From Ctena decussata (lineage: Eukaryota; Mollusca; Bivalvia; Lucinida; Lucinidae), in the NCBI GenBank assembly GCA_963989385.1, contig OZ022515.1, forward strand, positions 8,960,803 through 9,024,802: a stretch of 64,000 nucleotides of DNA. The letters are read 5' to 3'. This document shows, one piece after another, positions 11,276 through 21,190 of this stretch. The notes below the pieces were generated by a model. That model worked only from the letters and a program-made list of their open reading frames with translations. It had not been told where the DNA came from and made no database searches. How positions within the stretch are numbered: the stretch's first letter is position 1; every line of letters begins with the position of its first letter. The position numbers were made by a program, and so were the translations under genes.

Positions 11276-12011
11276 CAAAAGACAATTTGTCCGCAAGGAT
11301 ATCTTCAATCCTGTTAGTCAGAGTTTCAGTGTTGATTCTCTGGCATTAGCAAGACTGACTTGTCATACCGACATGAATCTTAGCGGAGTTTTCGAAACCT
11401 GATAATGTTTGATGACTGATAAATTGCATTCATTATATTAAACGCTAAATTAACGTGTAAAAGCCATGTAGTAAACGACACATTAAATGTCGAAACAATC
11501 CCAGAGAAGGCAAACATTCTCAAAATGAAGTCATGTTTTTTTTATCATATTGTATCAAATTAGTTATAGAGAGGGATGCTCGTTGCCTGCCGAGACCTGC
11601 CATCATATTTTTTTATCAAACTTTTGGGGTTTAGCGACACTGAAGAAGTTAAATACAGAAACGCGCGTCTGTCGCACTAAATTAGGTATGAATACGTTTA
11701 TATTATATGGCAGTACGTTTGACAGTGTACTTATTGCTGTTACAGAACTTATCATAACTGCTTTAGTAGTGATTCATTCAGTCGCAGACTTTCTAACACA
11801 AATTAAACGAACTTCCTATTAGCATATTTTTAGATACTCTAATCCCAGTTTCAAACATTAACACGTCCAAGAATATTTGTTCTGTCGGACGACAAATTTT
11901 ATATGCTTTTTATTTGGTATGTCGTGAAATAACTACCATCATACATGTATAACCAGTTTAAGGATCCTAACTCTTAGTTTCAGCATAATATATAATCATT
12001 GCTCATTTCAG

Positions 12012-12055
12012 ACGTATGGGTAAGAAAGAAACAGGTTCCATGTCTGCAAATGAAG
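12012..12055 (+). CDS. Exon 4: juxtamembrane cytoplasmic segment
   Basis: A 44-bp micro-exon between TCATTTCAG (ending 12011) and GTGAGA (starting 12056). With the phase-2 bases from exon 3 it encodes GRMGKKETGSMSANE and leaves one base (phase 1). The content is basic then Ser/Glu-rich, as expected just inside the membrane. The exon is short, so the support is phase continuity on both sides rather than sequence similarity. The bases flanking it upstream resemble those upstream of exon 3. Confidence 0.62.
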
Positions 12056-12537
12056 GTGAGAGATCTTACATATAGTGCAGTCTTACATTTGGTGCAGTCA
12101 GTGTTGTTTCCGTTCTTTTTTCCTATTTTTATGTCGAGACAGGGATAATAGAAGTTGGGTGTATTTGTTCCTGCGAGTATTTATGTTCACACAGCTTGGT
12201 GTGGTAACGCCAGCAAACATACACTTGTTGCGCATACATACAAAATAACTAAAGCATACACGGCCCAAATGCATCCGTTAAGTTCTATATGCACGTTTAC
12301 AAGTACATGATTTAAAGGGATAATAATTATACCTTGTACACAGTGTGCACACAAGTCAGTTCATTCTCTGGTATGGCTGGCCGAGTTCACGTAAAACAAT
12401 TTTGAAAGTCATAAATGATGATGTGTTTTAAATGAAGTATTTAAAATACAGCTGGTAACGTCCTGTTGTAAAGAAAATACATATATCTTAAAATTCTGAA
12501 AATGGTGACCAAAATACACCGTGTCATCTATAGACTA

Positions 12538-13603
12538 CAGGGTGTCAATAAAGTTCGAAGACATTACAATAGTGCTTATTACTGCAGAAGTTACATTTAT
12601 CAAATTCTAAAACTTTATGTGTTTCAAGAACTATTCAATGTTAAAAGATCCACAATGTAACAACTTTTTCAACCGCCTTTTACCTTAATAACATCAACAG
12701 TTCATACCCAAGGTGTCAAAGTGGCCTGTTTTTATTATGGATTTACGTATAAATGTGTGGCATATTAAACTGTTATTTATCCTTATCCCTTAGTGAATCA
12801 TCATTTTAAAACTAATTTAAATATTAGAGACTAAGCCAAACGGTATATACTATGGTTTGAGGGCTGGATTTGGATTTTGATTGTTTCAGTTCCTGGTCTT
12901 TGCATACTTTTTACTCTTATTAGTTACGGCTTGAAAGGAATCGTAGTAAATATGCACATTTTGACAGATGATTCACTGACATGAATTAGCAGACGAGGCA
13001 TTAATATTTTGCAAAGGGGGCGGGTGTAATGAATTAACATCTGAAACGAAACTTAAAATTGAAAGTTGACATAAAATCATTTATATCATGCAATGGGTCT
13101 TAGAGATAAGGGACACAATAATAAAATTTCTAAATATTTATGCTGTAACTGTACATTTTTATATATTTGAAATTTTACCACCTAAACGTCAAATTATGCG
13201 AATGTATTGATAACATAGCATTTCTACGACAATAATGCATTTAAATGACAAAACAATTTGTTAATTACAGGGTTTTTACGCCAGTATAAAATATTTCAAG
13301 TGTTTCCTGAATTAATTTAGTATATTTTCCCTTGTTTCAAAACAACAAGGTTTTGGTGCAAAATTCAACGAAAAATGAATTTGAAGTTAAATCTTAAGAG
13401 TAATTTGGTAAGAGTGATTTTGCAAAGCAATATGAAAAGAAAAATCAGATGAAATGTTTATGCTTGATGTGCGATTAAATTATATGTTGCATAGCTTTGG
13501 TAGTGATTCCTATATCACACATAAAAAGTTTTGCGAAAATCATAACATTATTTAGCTTTTAGTTGAAGTTTAAATAATGTCTACGACCTTACTTAACACC
13601 CTG
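12538..13603. mobile_element. Mariner-like non-autonomous element, 1,066 bp, TA-flanked
   Basis: The left end CAGGGTGTCAATAAAGTTCG, AAGACATTAC matches the inverted right end CAGGGTGTTAAGTAAGGTCG, TAGACATTAT. A TA dinucleotide flanks each side (12536-12537, 13604-13605), as in the Tc1/mariner superfamily. No transposase frame is open inside. It lies in intron 4 of the receptor gene and contains no obvious splice signals. Confidence 0.6.
12849..12920 (+). repeat. Copy 1 of a ~70-bp dispersed repeat end
   Basis: Wording: TATGGTTTGAGGGCTGGATT, TGGATTTTGATTGTTTCAGT, TCCTGGTCTTTGCATACTTT. Nearly identical to 40342-40412 (+) and to the reverse complement of 30273-30345. It lies within the mariner-like element. 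Confidence 0.7.
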
Positions 13604-14884
13604 TATATACATCTGCATTTAAAGAGAAAGGAGGGATTGGTCAAACCTGCACATGCACGGTTTTTTATCGAACCATGCCAATGCATTAAACTTGACAACA
13701 GCATGAGAGTAAATTTTAGAGTCCGTTACAAATTACACGGGTTCTGACAGTATGATACTTTAGTCTACCCAGAAACAAAACCATCCTAAGTAAGTCTTCG
13801 GCAAATTCAGTGCTCATTTCTATAGAAATGATAGATCGTATAATCTATAAACATTCTGTACCATAAATAAATATGTAAATATAGCTGACAGCATTTCCTG
13901 GTCGACTAAACAGAATAAAAATGTATGCTCCAAACTAAATAACACTGGGACCAAGGTGATCAAGTCAGAAAAAAAAAAGATTAGTTTCTAGATTTTATAT
14001 GCATTTAACAAAGATTAATATGTTTACATTATATGTGCGGGATTTCATGACATTTTAAAACCGGTAAAATAGATCATTGTTTCGCCCCATAAACTGGGGA
14101 GTGTCAGGAATCAAGCGAATAATCAGGATCTGACACAGTAACGACGGCACATAAAACAAACAAATTACCATAAGGCTAAAGGCGTAAGTGTTTTTTTTCC
14201 AGCAGATGGCCACGAGGCTATCTTCCGTAATTTACAGCAGGTTTAAGACAAATAAATAGAGGATCATTCATCAGTGCTCATACATTATTGAATTTAATAA
14301 AATGAGTCGGGGAAAAGATAAGATGCGAGGCTATGCCAAGCATCATATCGGTTTTCCCCGACTAGTTTTATAAATTGGTTAATACAGGAGCACGAATGCA
14401 AAATTCTAGTTACCATATAACACTAAAATCGCAGTTTATAAGAAAATTTAGTACTAAAACGTCACGATTTCACAATTAGAACACACGACGTTCTTATGAA
14501 CGTCACCTAGCAACGTTACGGTGGAATTTGCATATTTAATCCACTAGTTGATTATCGTTCTAATGCACGGCTTTATTACTGTCTCAGATGCAACGTCATT
14601 TTATAAAAAAATCTAATTAGCAATGACAATAATAGTAAACCAGAACAGAAGCCCCTCCTAGCGATGGTAAGTAATGAAATGCTTGTGGACTTGAACCGGT
14701 AAGGCGGTATTTCATTGTGTTTCATCCCTGTCTGTTGTTATTGTGCCCGCTTGTATGTGGTCTTCCGCAATATGATAACCCGTCAAATAGAAGATAGGTT
14801 AAAACAGATGCTTCATGTGTTTTGCATAATTTGTTCTTGATGTCCATTTTAATATCTCGTTAATCTATTATCAAACACGGTTGA

Positions 14885-15015
14885 CTATGTATTCAAGAAT
14901 GTTATGAAACAAAAAGGAGCTGTTATGAAACGAAAAACAGTCATAGTTACCAAAAGACCTCGTCGTAGTTCGTTTGATAACTATGACTTTTCTTTTGTTT
15001 TGTAACAGCTGTTGT
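14885..15015. mobile_element. Foldback element, family of 18430-18575
   Basis: AGTCATAGTTACCAAAAGAC and CTCG...TTTGATAACTATGAC form imperfect arms, flanked by GTTATGAAACGAAAAACA and inverted TTTTGTAACAGCTG. Same wording as the better preserved copy at 18430-18575. Confidence 0.55.
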
Positions 15016-15254
15016 TTATTTCGTAAAATCCCATATATATACATTTTTCAATCAGGGGTGATTATGTGAGGGGTTATTTCTTAGTTGATTGAACCTTTGT
15101 AGAAGCTGCGAGCAAAACTTAAAATCAAGTTTAACCGATTTAAGGTGGTGATTTATGGTAAATGTAAAAATCTGCATAAAACCATAAAAAAGTAAGATAT
15201 CTCCCTGGAAGTTAGCAGAGATCTTATTTTTGTTGTTCTTTACGTACGTGCTGC

Positions 15255-15828
15255 TTAAAAAAGTGTTTTTATAAGGAAAGATCAAAGGGTAATTTTCTGC
15301 GCAATAATCAAAAAAATTAACATGTTATTGAAAAGTTACGTAGTACTGAAGGTGCGTTATTGCATAATGAAGAGCGAGCTAGCAATTATTTATTCCAACT
15401 CTTTCTCAAATTGTAATGTAGACCAGATGAAAACGGTAGCTTTTTCGCAAACGTTCAACCATGTACAAGGTAATGTACAATGGATGCATTTATTAAATGT
15501 AGGGTAGGCAAGCATACCTATGTAACACCTACAGTATAAATAATACATTACTTACATGATCAGTGGTGTGTAGATGAAATTGTTCAACCTTGTTAAAATA
15601 GTCTCACCTGTTTGTTTTGACAAAAAAATTTGGACACAGACTGCATCTTTTTTCATCTGCTCAGCCTGACAATGTGTGAAAGAGTTTGAAAAAATAATTG
15701 CTAGCTTGCTCTCCATTATGCAACAAGGAACTCTCAGCACTAAGTATATTTTCAATAACAATATTATTTTTTCAGATTATTGCGCACAAAATTACCCTTT
15801 GATCTTTCCTTATAAAAACACTTTTTAA
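15255..15828. mobile_element. TTAA-flanked foldback element with ~180-bp inverted arms
   Basis: The left arm (from 15259) AAAAGTGTTTTTATAAGGAA, AGATCAAAGGGTAATTTT is repeated inverted at the right end (to 15824). TTAA flanks both sides (15255-15258, 15825-15828), the target preferred by piggyBac-type transposases. The arms extend about 180 bp: the peptides readable from each arm outward-in, MLLKSYVVLKVRYCIMKSEL and MLLKIYLVLRVPCCIMESKL, are by-products of the inverted repeat. No transposase. Confidence 0.6.
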
Positions 15829-16117
15829 CATTAACAAATGCTGCATTTTGGGAGTCTGAATTGTCAGAAACAACATAAAGAAGGCATATGCTAAGTTTTG
15901 GAAAGATATGTGGTATTTTGAGTGTTTTATGCAGATTTTTGTCTTTGCCCAAAATCAGTGATTATCACCAGCTTAAGCTCTCCACTTATTTATCGCCTTA
16001 TCATAGTAGAGAAAAAAACTCGGGAAAACAAAAAGAGAATAAATTAAATCTGTTCCGCCGTAAACGAATATTTTTGAACAGTGTAAATGATTCACACACT
16101 TTAATGTTCCTTTTCAG

Positions 16118-16206
16118 ATCAAGAGCTGGACACTAATACCTATCAAGATTTAAACAGAACTGAATCTGCTGACGAAGCATACTCCAGTGTTATACAAGAT
16201 TCCTAA
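16118..16206 (+). CDS. Exon 5: C-terminal tail with two tyrosine motifs and stop
   Basis: The acceptor CCTTTTCAG ends at 16117. The exon completes an Asp codon and runs to TAA at 16204-16206. The tail contains Y582-Q-D-L and Y595-S-S-V separated by nine residues, inside an acidic, Ser/Thr-rich context. The arrangement recalls an ITAM (YxxL/I-x6-12-YxxL/I) with Val in place of the last Leu/Ile. Draper and related engulfment receptors signal through such motifs by Src/Syk-type kinases. That role is inferred for this protein. ATTAAA follows 20 bp after the stop. Confidence 0.68.
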
Positions 16207-16225
16207 TTATCATAGCCATTGAGCT

Positions 16226-16231
16226 ATTAAA
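16226..16231 (+). promoter_or_regulatory. Polyadenylation signal ATTAAA
   Basis: ATTAAA lies 20 bp after the TAA of exon 5 and is followed by a T/GT-rich stretch (16250-16280), the usual downstream element. A second candidate, AATAAA, lies at 16793-16798 and would give a longer 3' UTR. Confidence 0.5.
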
Positions 16232-17383
16232 GTGCATGGGCACACCTTGTTTTTATTTTGTGTTGTTTTTTTTCATTTATATAAAGGGAATCCTTTTTTG
16301 TGTCTTCCTGTTTGCTTCCCGGGGTGAGATATCCCTTGCAAAAAGAATTTACTCTGAAAGAAAATTATTTAAATTTAGAGGAGTAATTCTTTCTTGTAAG
16401 CGCTGAACCATTTTTAGAAGGGAAGCAAAGGCAAAATTGTCAGAGTTGATCCCCAGGAACGTATACCCAGTCACATTAAACCATGTACAATTTGATACTG
16501 CTGTCCATAACAAATTTATTGGCGCAATGAGGAGTATCAGTGTATTTCCTGTACAAATTATTGCAGGCAAGAGGCAATAATTGGCAAAGCTTATTACCTC
16601 ACATTGCAAAATCTTTACTCCCCTTTTCCTACCACCGTGCAGGGATACGATCAAATGTTTTCCATTATTTGGACATTGAATCTTTTTAAACTACATCTGG
16701 TTTCATAAAACTATTAAAAGCAATGTTTTAACCTATGGGAAAGCCACGTTGTGTAGATCAAATTTTGCTGACTGTCGTGTCAATGTTCTTTTAATAAAAG
16801 TTCGAAATTCGAAATACAGTCAAGTATGTCTAAAAAGGTCGCCCAAGTGTACACACAGAAACTGGTTGCTAAGGCACGTGATCTCTTAATACACGTCCAT
16901 TTACTTATTTTGGTTAATGGGGCGCGCAATAGGGCAACTGTTGACAAGTGACCCCTTCATAAAGTGGCCCCTTAATGCAGGTTTGAATGTTGGTTCAAGA
17001 ACAAACTACATGTGGTGGAAAATGTCTAGCTCTGCTTTAGAGGCAATGTTCTGGTCACAATATATATTATGTTCAGCATAAAATCTCGCAATAAATGTTC
17101 AAAGCATCATCACAAAAATTAACAAAAACGTGAAAATCATCAAGTACTTTTTTTTTTGAATCACCAACAGATTGTCTACGACGATCAGCACAGTGCAACA
17201 GCTGGAATCTATGTATGCACCGTGTTAACGAATAATCGCGAATTCTTCCGTGTATATTACGGAGAAAGGCGAACAGCTGTTAGGTATTGTCGCGTTTAAT
17301 TAATCAAGAGGTTCGGATGCACTAAGCGATCTTTCGACACGAAAAGCGAGAATTTTCGTCTGTTGTCGACACGTTAAGGATGT

Positions 17384-17530
17384 TTTGATTGATTGATTTG
17401 TTGCTTAACGTCCACGGTAAACAGCTATGGTCATGTCAGGGCGTCCAGTTAACCTAACTACAATATTCCTTGGCAGGCTTGGACCTCCTACGCAGTTAAC
17501 AAGTACTTAAGTGCACATACTTTCGCCGGA
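17384..17530 (-). mobile_element. SINE tail fragment, family of 60003-60275
   Basis: GATTGATTTGTTGCTTAACG, TCCACGGTAAACAGCTATGG, TCATGTCAGGGCG... down to GTGCACATACTTTCGCC matches the body of the SINE at 60003-60180 closely. The tRNA-like head is missing. Confidence 0.65.
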
Positions 17531-18429
17531 CACGACAAGGAGATATTTTATCTGTAACAAGATATTTTACGTAATAATAGCTGAACAATTAAATAAAACA
17601 TTTGTGTTTTAAGTAAATGCTATCGAAAATGTTTATAACAATCAGGTTTGACTTAAAGCTACATTTTTATTGACGCAGAATGTAAATGAAGTTACATTAG
17701 AAAAGGGTCATGAACAGACCAAAATGAAATCTCCACTGAGACGACACCAAGTGATAAGAAGTGTGATATATACGAGTACATCAAAAGAAGAAATAGCACA
17801 GTGATGTTTAGTCTTACAAAGAGAAAATGCAAAAGAGAGACCACCATGGTTGGTCATACTGTCACTACCTTAAGGTTAAGACCGGTTTTACCTCCCTTAA
17901 AGTAAAAATAGCTGACACTAAGTAGTAAATTATCTGTATCTTTTTTAGAAAATTTCAATTTATCTCTCGTTGTGAAAATGGGCAAATCTATTTGTCTTAG
18001 ATTGATTTAGTTTTACACGTGTATAGGCAAACACATTATACCCTGATCAGACTGCACAGTTAAAGCAGGTATAATCATTGAATATTTATGTAAATACGGT
18101 AAAATGTCTGACGTATGAATACATCGTAATTAACAGGAAGAAACACTTTAATATGCATTATCTGAAAGTGGCAATTTCATTATACGTGTAAGGTCGTATT
18201 GTTGATCACTTCAATTTGTCAATATTATTGCAATCTTGTAAAATATCAATTTAAATCAGTTTCAATAAATAAATGAATAGGACACTTCATATTTGATACT
18301 ACATGTACACAGAGTCAATATCAACTATGTAGATGGCGGTATACACATAAGGCTAATGACACAAATTACAACCCACAAAAGACACCAAAGACAAAACAAA
18401 TACAAAGTTTGCACGCCTGGTTAACTATG

Positions 18430-18575
18430 TTTTGAAGGATGTTACGAAAGGAAAAAGAACGGTTACGAAATGGAAAAGTCATAGTTACAAAACGACCTGG
18501 TCATCAGGTCGTTTTGTAACTATGACTCATTTCCTTTTCGTAAAAGCTTTTTTCGTTTCGTAGCAGCCCTTGTAT
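18430..18575. mobile_element. Foldback element with perfect 22-bp inner arms
   Basis: GTCATAGTTACAAAACGACC, TG (18478-18499) pairs perfectly with 18505-18526 across a 5-base loop. Weaker pairing continues outward (TTACGAAATGGAAAA against TTTCCTTTTCGTAA). Confidence 0.7.
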
Positions 18576-19244
18576 ATACATAATTAACCAGTGGTGATAT
18601 ATATAACTATATATTAAAAAGAAAAGGCAAACCTCTATTCATTTGAAACTAAGAATTTAATTGTCCGGTCAGACTTCTCCTCTCATTGTTCGCCAATTCA
18701 TGAGTAATTTGACTATTCATGAATATATTACAACTCCATTTGCTCAAATTATGGGATATCTGTAGATTTGGCTTATTTAAGATTATTGTTTTACTCGGTC
18801 AAAACGATGTTGTGACTTTGTATATATATTTATGTTGTGTCGTGTTGAATTAAATAAATACTTACATATCTACAGTCTTATACATGACAGTTTTATACAA
18901 GTACATTTTATTTCCAGCCCAGAAAGTTACCTATATTTTGAAGGTATTGTTGAAATCAAATTTCATGAAATAACCCAGAGTAAATTTATCTAAATTTTAA
19001 ACTGGATTGGCGTCGCATGAAGGGTTACCTTACAATATGCGCTAATAGGAACACTCAGATCAGCAGTCACGTTAAGATTTAACTGACAGGATGTGCGAAC
19101 AAGAAATATTCAGTCCGCACTCTTCCGCACAGTCGGAACACAGACTACCATGAATGCAGGAAAAATCATGAATACTAGAGAATATGAAAACTGAATAGTG
19201 ACGACGCTGATCCGCCTGAGCTGATGTGTAGGCTGATAATATTT

Positions 19245-19469
19245 GCCGCGACACGAGAAAACCAACAGAGTGGTTGTGCAGCCAGCGCAGACTTAGATCA
19301 GCCTGGGCATCCGTCCAGTCTGATCAGAGTCTTCGCTGTCCGCTTAGAGATAGCTTAGACCCTTAGCTACCTTTTAAGCCCTTAGCGAAGATCGGACTGG
19401 GCGGATGCCAAGGCTGATCTGAATCTGCGCTAGGGCAACAACCACTTTGTTGGTTTCTCGTGTCGCGGC
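19245..19469. mobile_element. Palindromic MITE, copy 1 (225 bp)
   Basis: Ends GCCGCGACACGAGAAAACCA, ACAGAGTGGTTGT and inverted ACAACCACTTTGTTGGTTTC, TCGTGTCGCGGC. The interior also folds: GCGCAGACTTAGATCAGCCT, GGGCATCCG against its inverse near the right end, with GATCAGAGTCTTCGCTGTCC in the middle. Confidence 0.75.
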
Positions 19470-19496
19470 TAAAATATCTTTATTTACACAAAGATG

Positions 19497-19695
19497 GATG
19501 GATGGATGACTTGCGATTTTACTTCCCTTTTAACAATATTTCCGTCATATCAGGACGATGGGTCGGTGATTATGCAAGGCTGTGTGCAATGTAACACCGT
19601 TTACGATTGAAAAGAATCCCACCTACCGTGGGACGCGAACCTGGGACCGCTATATCAGCAGGCCAGCGCTTTACCTACTGAGTTTATACCAAATG
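19497..19695 (-). mobile_element. tRNA-derived SINE
   Basis: Minus strand: A box CTCAGTAGGTAAAGCGCTGG and B box GGTTCGCGTCC (19641-19631), with GCTATATAGC-like anticodon arm remains between. The body reads toward a TCATCCATCCATCC tail at 19497. Plus-strand wording CCTACCGTGGGACGCGAACC confirms the T arm. Confidence 0.5.
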
Positions 19696-19757
19696 TGTAA
19701 GCTATAAAGTCCCTTTCTAAGCGACGACAGTCCTATTTATAACCAGTCTGCATGTGA

Positions 19758-19925
19758 TGCTATTTCATTGGATGCGAGCAACCTCCACCATAAATAACCA
19801 ACTTATCTATAACAAAACAGTTTACGCATAACAGACCTCCTTGTCGATATGAAAATATCGTGTTACCATGAACAACTACATTACAGAAAAAGTGTCAGTA
19901 TTTAACCGACTCATTAGCCACGGGT
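19758..19925 (+). repeat. Dispersed repeat shared with 42884-43030
   Basis: ATTTCATTGGATGCGAGCAA, TATAACAAAACAG, GCATAACAG and GAAAATATCGTGTTACCATG correspond to the same words at 42884-43030. A 63-codon frame starting inside (19868) is therefore not counted as a gene. Confidence 0.55.
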
Positions 19926-20569
19926 GCGTGAAGAACAACGTGTATTTACTACATTTGGCTTGCAAAGAATTTCTTGTCGATGGAAAGGGAAGAATAAAAG
20001 AAAACAATTTTTCTCCTGTAAGACTTGACTCCATTATGTGGGACTATTCTTACAATTAGCCACTACACCAATAAATTTGTCTCCCTTGAAAAAATGACGA
20101 AATACGAAGTTAAAGGCGCTTCCATTCATCAAAACCCGCCAACCACCTACATGGGAAAATAACCATGTTAAAGATTTCTGGATCTCATTAAGGGTAGGCT
20201 GTACAAACCTTTGTTATAAGACATGCCAAACGTGCCAACAGAATATAAATGTTTGCTGTAGATGTTTGTTTGTGCATGAGGGCGGGGTGATAGCTAGCGG
20301 GGGTGCGTGAGAGGGTGGGGAATGGGATGATAAATAGGAATTTATTCAGTGTATAAAATTTCTCACGGACTGTCAAATCTTTAACATGTTCTTGATGCAA
20401 ATCTTTCAAAAGTGTGCTTTACCTTACAATAGTTTATCTAGAGTAATATTATCCTTAAATCTGAAGATAGTGTCTTGTGGACACTATGTTATAATACTGG
20501 AAGAAGATTTAATCTGGAATCTTCGAGGCATGTTCTTGCATCCCAAGAAAACATTCTTCTCCCTCAACA

Positions 20570-20648
20570 TATTATACTTAAAGACAAACGTTCTGCACGG
20601 ATGTTAATTTAACATCCGTGCAGAACTTTTGTCCTTTAGTATATTATG
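20570..20648. mobile_element. Foldback with perfect 18-bp core arms
   Basis: GTTCTGCACGGATGTTAA (20590-20607) and its exact inverse (20609-20626) are separated by one base. Outer arms TATACTTAAAGACAAAC and TTTTGTCCTTTAGTATA extend the pairing to about 35 bp per side. Confidence 0.65.
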
Positions 20649-20963
20649 AGGCTCAGTTTAAAGTAAATTCATAAATAATTTTATCAATTGATCATAAATA
20701 AACAGGATAGTAAAAGTATCTTGTTGCCGCAAACTTATAAGTGGAAGCTTGTGGTCACAAATATAAATTTTCATTCCCAGAAGATAATACAATTTATTTA
20801 CCAGCATACATTACGCAGAATCAAATTTACGCCCTCCCCAAATCCACAACCGAACAACAACCCCTTACTCTGTCTTGCAGTAACCCACCTAACAACACCT
20901 TAATCTGTCCTGTGGTTACCCACCCACCTACATTATCTGCTCAAATCTGTCTATCTAGCTCAA

Positions 20964-20964
<1 letters not shown>

Positions 20965-21035
<71 letters not shown>

Positions 21036-21190
21036 GTCTGTCTGTCTGTCTGTCTGTCTGCCTGCCTGCCTGCCTGTTCGTCCGTCCGTCCGACCGTGCG
21101 TGCGTGCGTCCGTCCGTCCATCCATCCATTTATCCATTTATCCATATATCTATCCATCTATCTATCTACCTATCTATCTTTCTTTCTTGC
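20965..21190. repeat. Graded tetranucleotide microsatellite
   Basis: (TATC)n to about 21033, then (TGTC)n to about 21060, (TGCC)n to about 21075, then CGTCC/GCGT units, (CATC)n and back to (TATC)n near 21180. Each block differs from its neighbour by one substitution. Confidence 0.85.

Larger units (their letters stand above)
9515..12537 (+). other. Introns 2, 3 and start of 4
   Basis: Outside exons 3 and 4: A/T-rich DNA, a palindromic CRE-like AGTGACGTCACT at 9809-9820, a G/GA tract (11106-11141), and the intronic duplications noted at 11142. Confidence 0.5.
13606..16117 (+). other. Intron 4, 3' half
   Basis: Apart from the foldback elements at 14885 and 15255, A/T-rich sequence with no recognised exon. 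The short inverted pair GAGTCGGGGAAAAGATAAGA / GGTTTTCCCCGACTAGT lies at 14305-14365. Confidence 0.45.
2169..16206 (+). pseudogene. Cysteine-rich EGF/SREC-like transmembrane receptor gene, 5 exons, three in-frame stops
   Basis: Five exons (2082-2211, 7991-9514, 10809-10917, 12012-12055, 16118-16206), each bounded by GT and AG, join in one frame. Intron phases are 1, 1, 2, 1. Coding length is 1809 nt, exactly 603 codons including the final TAA. The layout is signal peptide (about residues 1-17), cysteine-rich ectodomain (about 18-520), one membrane helix (about 531-556) and a 46-residue cytoplasmic tail. This matches Draper/MEGF10/SREC-type phagocytic or scavenger receptors by architecture, not by any search. 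Stops interrupt the ectodomain at codons 79 (TAA, 8182), 115 (TAA, 8290) and 337 (TGA, 8956). No frameshift is seen, splice sites are intact and the cysteine spacing is preserved, so the damage is recent, allelic, or bypassed by splicing. The five-exon structure is well supported. Whether it makes protein is open. Confidence 0.72.
16232..19244. other. Downstream of the receptor gene
   Basis: Unique and repeat DNA with the SINE tail at 17384 and foldback at 18430. A 101-codon minus-strand frame at 16349-16654 overlaps the putative 3' UTR and shows no domain. Confidence 0.4.

Noticed and set aside
16349..16654. 101-codon minus-strand frame with hydrophobic stretch
   Set aside because: Lies opposite the putative 3' UTR of the receptor gene, with no signal peptide, splice link or recognisable domain.
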